Source: Aliiroseovarius sp. M344 (GTDB lineage: Bacteria > Pseudomonadota > Alphaproteobacteria > Rhodobacterales > Rhodobacteraceae). Taken from it: a DNA stretch of 64,000 nucleotides. The stretch spans positions 1,674,001-1,738,000 of the forward strand of contig NZ_CP081153.1 in NCBI RefSeq assembly GCF_025140835.1, written 5' to 3'. The position numbers and the translations under genes are program-made. The notes under the pieces are model-generated. The model was not told where the DNA came from. It saw nothing but the letters and a program-made list of their open reading frames with translations, and made no database searches. Of the stretch, positions 63,298 through 64,000 are shown piece after piece (the stretch's first letter is position 1; the number at the start of each line of letters is the position of its first letter).

Positions 63298-64000
63298 TGG
63301 ATTTTCTGAACGCCATCGTGGCACTTTCCAATTTCGTCCTGATCCCGGCAATGGCTTATGGCAGCCAATTGGCGCTGGGCGCGCTGGGCGTCACCTTGAT
63401 TTATGGCATCCTTAGGTTCTCAAACTTCGCACATGGCGACAGCATGGCCTTTGGGGCGATGGTCACGATCCTCATCACATGGTGGTTTCAGTCCATGGGC
63501 ATATCGATCCAACCCCTGCCCACCGCACTCTTGGCCCTGCCTTTCGGGATTGGCGTGACCGCGTTGATGCTGCTTGCCACCGACCGGTTGGTCTACCGGT
63601 TCTATCGCCAGGTCAAAGCCAAACCGATCATTTTTGTCATGGCCTCAATGGGTGTGATGTTCATCATGAACGGCATTGTACGCTTCATTATCGGCCCCGA
63701 TGATCAACGCTTCGACGATGGCGCACGTTTCATTATCAACGCCCGAGACTTCAAAGAATGGTCAGGTCTGGACGAAGGCCTTGCGTTCAAAACCAGCCAG
63801 GGGCTGACCATTGTGACCGCGGTCATCGTTGTGGCCGTCTTGTTCTGGTTCCTCAACAAAACCCGCACCGGAAAATCCATGCGCGCCTTTTCCGACAACG
63901 AGGATTTGGCCCTTCTGTCCGGGATCAATCCCGAACGGGTCGTCATGATCACATGGATCATCGTCGCAGGTCTGATCACCATCGCGGGTGTTTTGTATGG
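63297..64000 (+). CDS. branched-chain-type ABC transporter permease, LivH-like, partial
   Basis: The first 234 residues are visible; the gene runs off the right edge. It has six or more membrane helices and the LivH-type motifs GALGVTLIYGILRFSNFAHG and MRAFSDNEDLALLSGINPERVV, the coupling segment with ATPases. The ATG overlaps the previous stop by one base (TGATG). A LivM-like partner is expected beyond the window. Confidence 0.93.
   Translation, partial: MDFLNAIVALSNFVLIPAMAYGSQLALGALGVTLIYGILRFSNFAHGDSMAFGAMVTILITWWFQSMGISIQPLPTALLALPFGIGVTALMLLATDRLVYRFYRQVKAKPIIFVMASMGVMFIMNGIVRFIIGPDDQRFDDGARFIINARDFKEWSGLDEGLAFKTSQGLTIVTAVIVVAVLFWFLNKTRTGKSMRAFSDNEDLALLSGINPERVVMITWIIVAGLITIAGVLY

Overview
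This 64 kb window looks like chromosomal core DNA of a marine alphaproteobacterium of the Rhodobacterales (Roseobacter group). That is inferred from gene content and order: CtrA next to its inhibitor SciP, a phoR-pstSCAB-phoU-phoB cluster, long PstC and PstA permeases, DUF6477 and DUF6456 proteins, an aroB-aroK-small membrane protein-xerD block, and high-GC codon use. I see no rRNA, tRNA, CRISPR array, insertion sequence or prophage.

Layout. 1-8.4 kb: end of a FadL-like porin gene, a small monooxygenase/EamA exporter pair, an FkbM methyltransferase, guaA, a non-pyrrolysine MttB-family protein, and the DUF6477, DUF6456 and unknown genes. 8.6-16.1 kb: the complete phosphate regulon, with a three-unit Pho box before pstS. 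16.1-19.2 kb: a Ca/Na antiporter, aroQ with an abutting LuxR-type regulator, and two AT-rich gene-free stretches, the second of which has several hairpins and may carry an RNA. 19.3-25.6 kb: tsf, rpsB, psuK-psuG (pseudouridine breakdown), ctrA, sciP, mnmA. 25.6-38.3 kb: a long leftward envelope and translation cluster, pyrH-frr-uppS-cdsA-dxr-rseP-(small membrane protein)-bamA-ompH-fabZ-lpxA-lpxI-lpxB; lpxD is not between ompH and fabZ, and rpsB-tsf lie beyond lpxB instead of before pyrH. 38.4-49.5 kb: miaA, an AraC regulator, a VOC protein, an ABM protein, a lytic transglycosylase, ssb, aroB-aroK, two uncharacterised genes, xerD and a DEAD-box helicase. 49.6-58.2 kb: DUF1304 protein, a START-domain (COQ10/RatA-like) protein, hpt with a 57-residue membrane protein, lipA, a peroxiredoxin, an orphan contractile-tail tube protein, gamma-carbonic anhydrase, gmk, yicC, a PAS protein and class II DAHP synthase. 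58.5-64 kb: a GlxA-type regulator, a GNAT acetyltransferase and a branched-chain-type ABC importer whose permease runs off the window.

Functional themes. Phosphate sensing and uptake form one operon-like unit. Four shikimate-pathway genes (aroQ, aroB, aroK, class II DAHP synthase) and three purine genes (guaA, hpt, gmk) are scattered. The CtrA cell-cycle circuit is represented by ctrA, sciP and several TTAA-N7-(C/T)TAA-like sites, two of them before a PAS-domain gene. No complete new system is evident. The best leads are the orphan tail-tube gene, the hairpin-rich intergenic segment near 18.9-19.1 kb, the LuxR solo in AT-rich surroundings, several tiny membrane-protein genes, and a secreted 113-residue protein embedded in the ABC-transporter operon.
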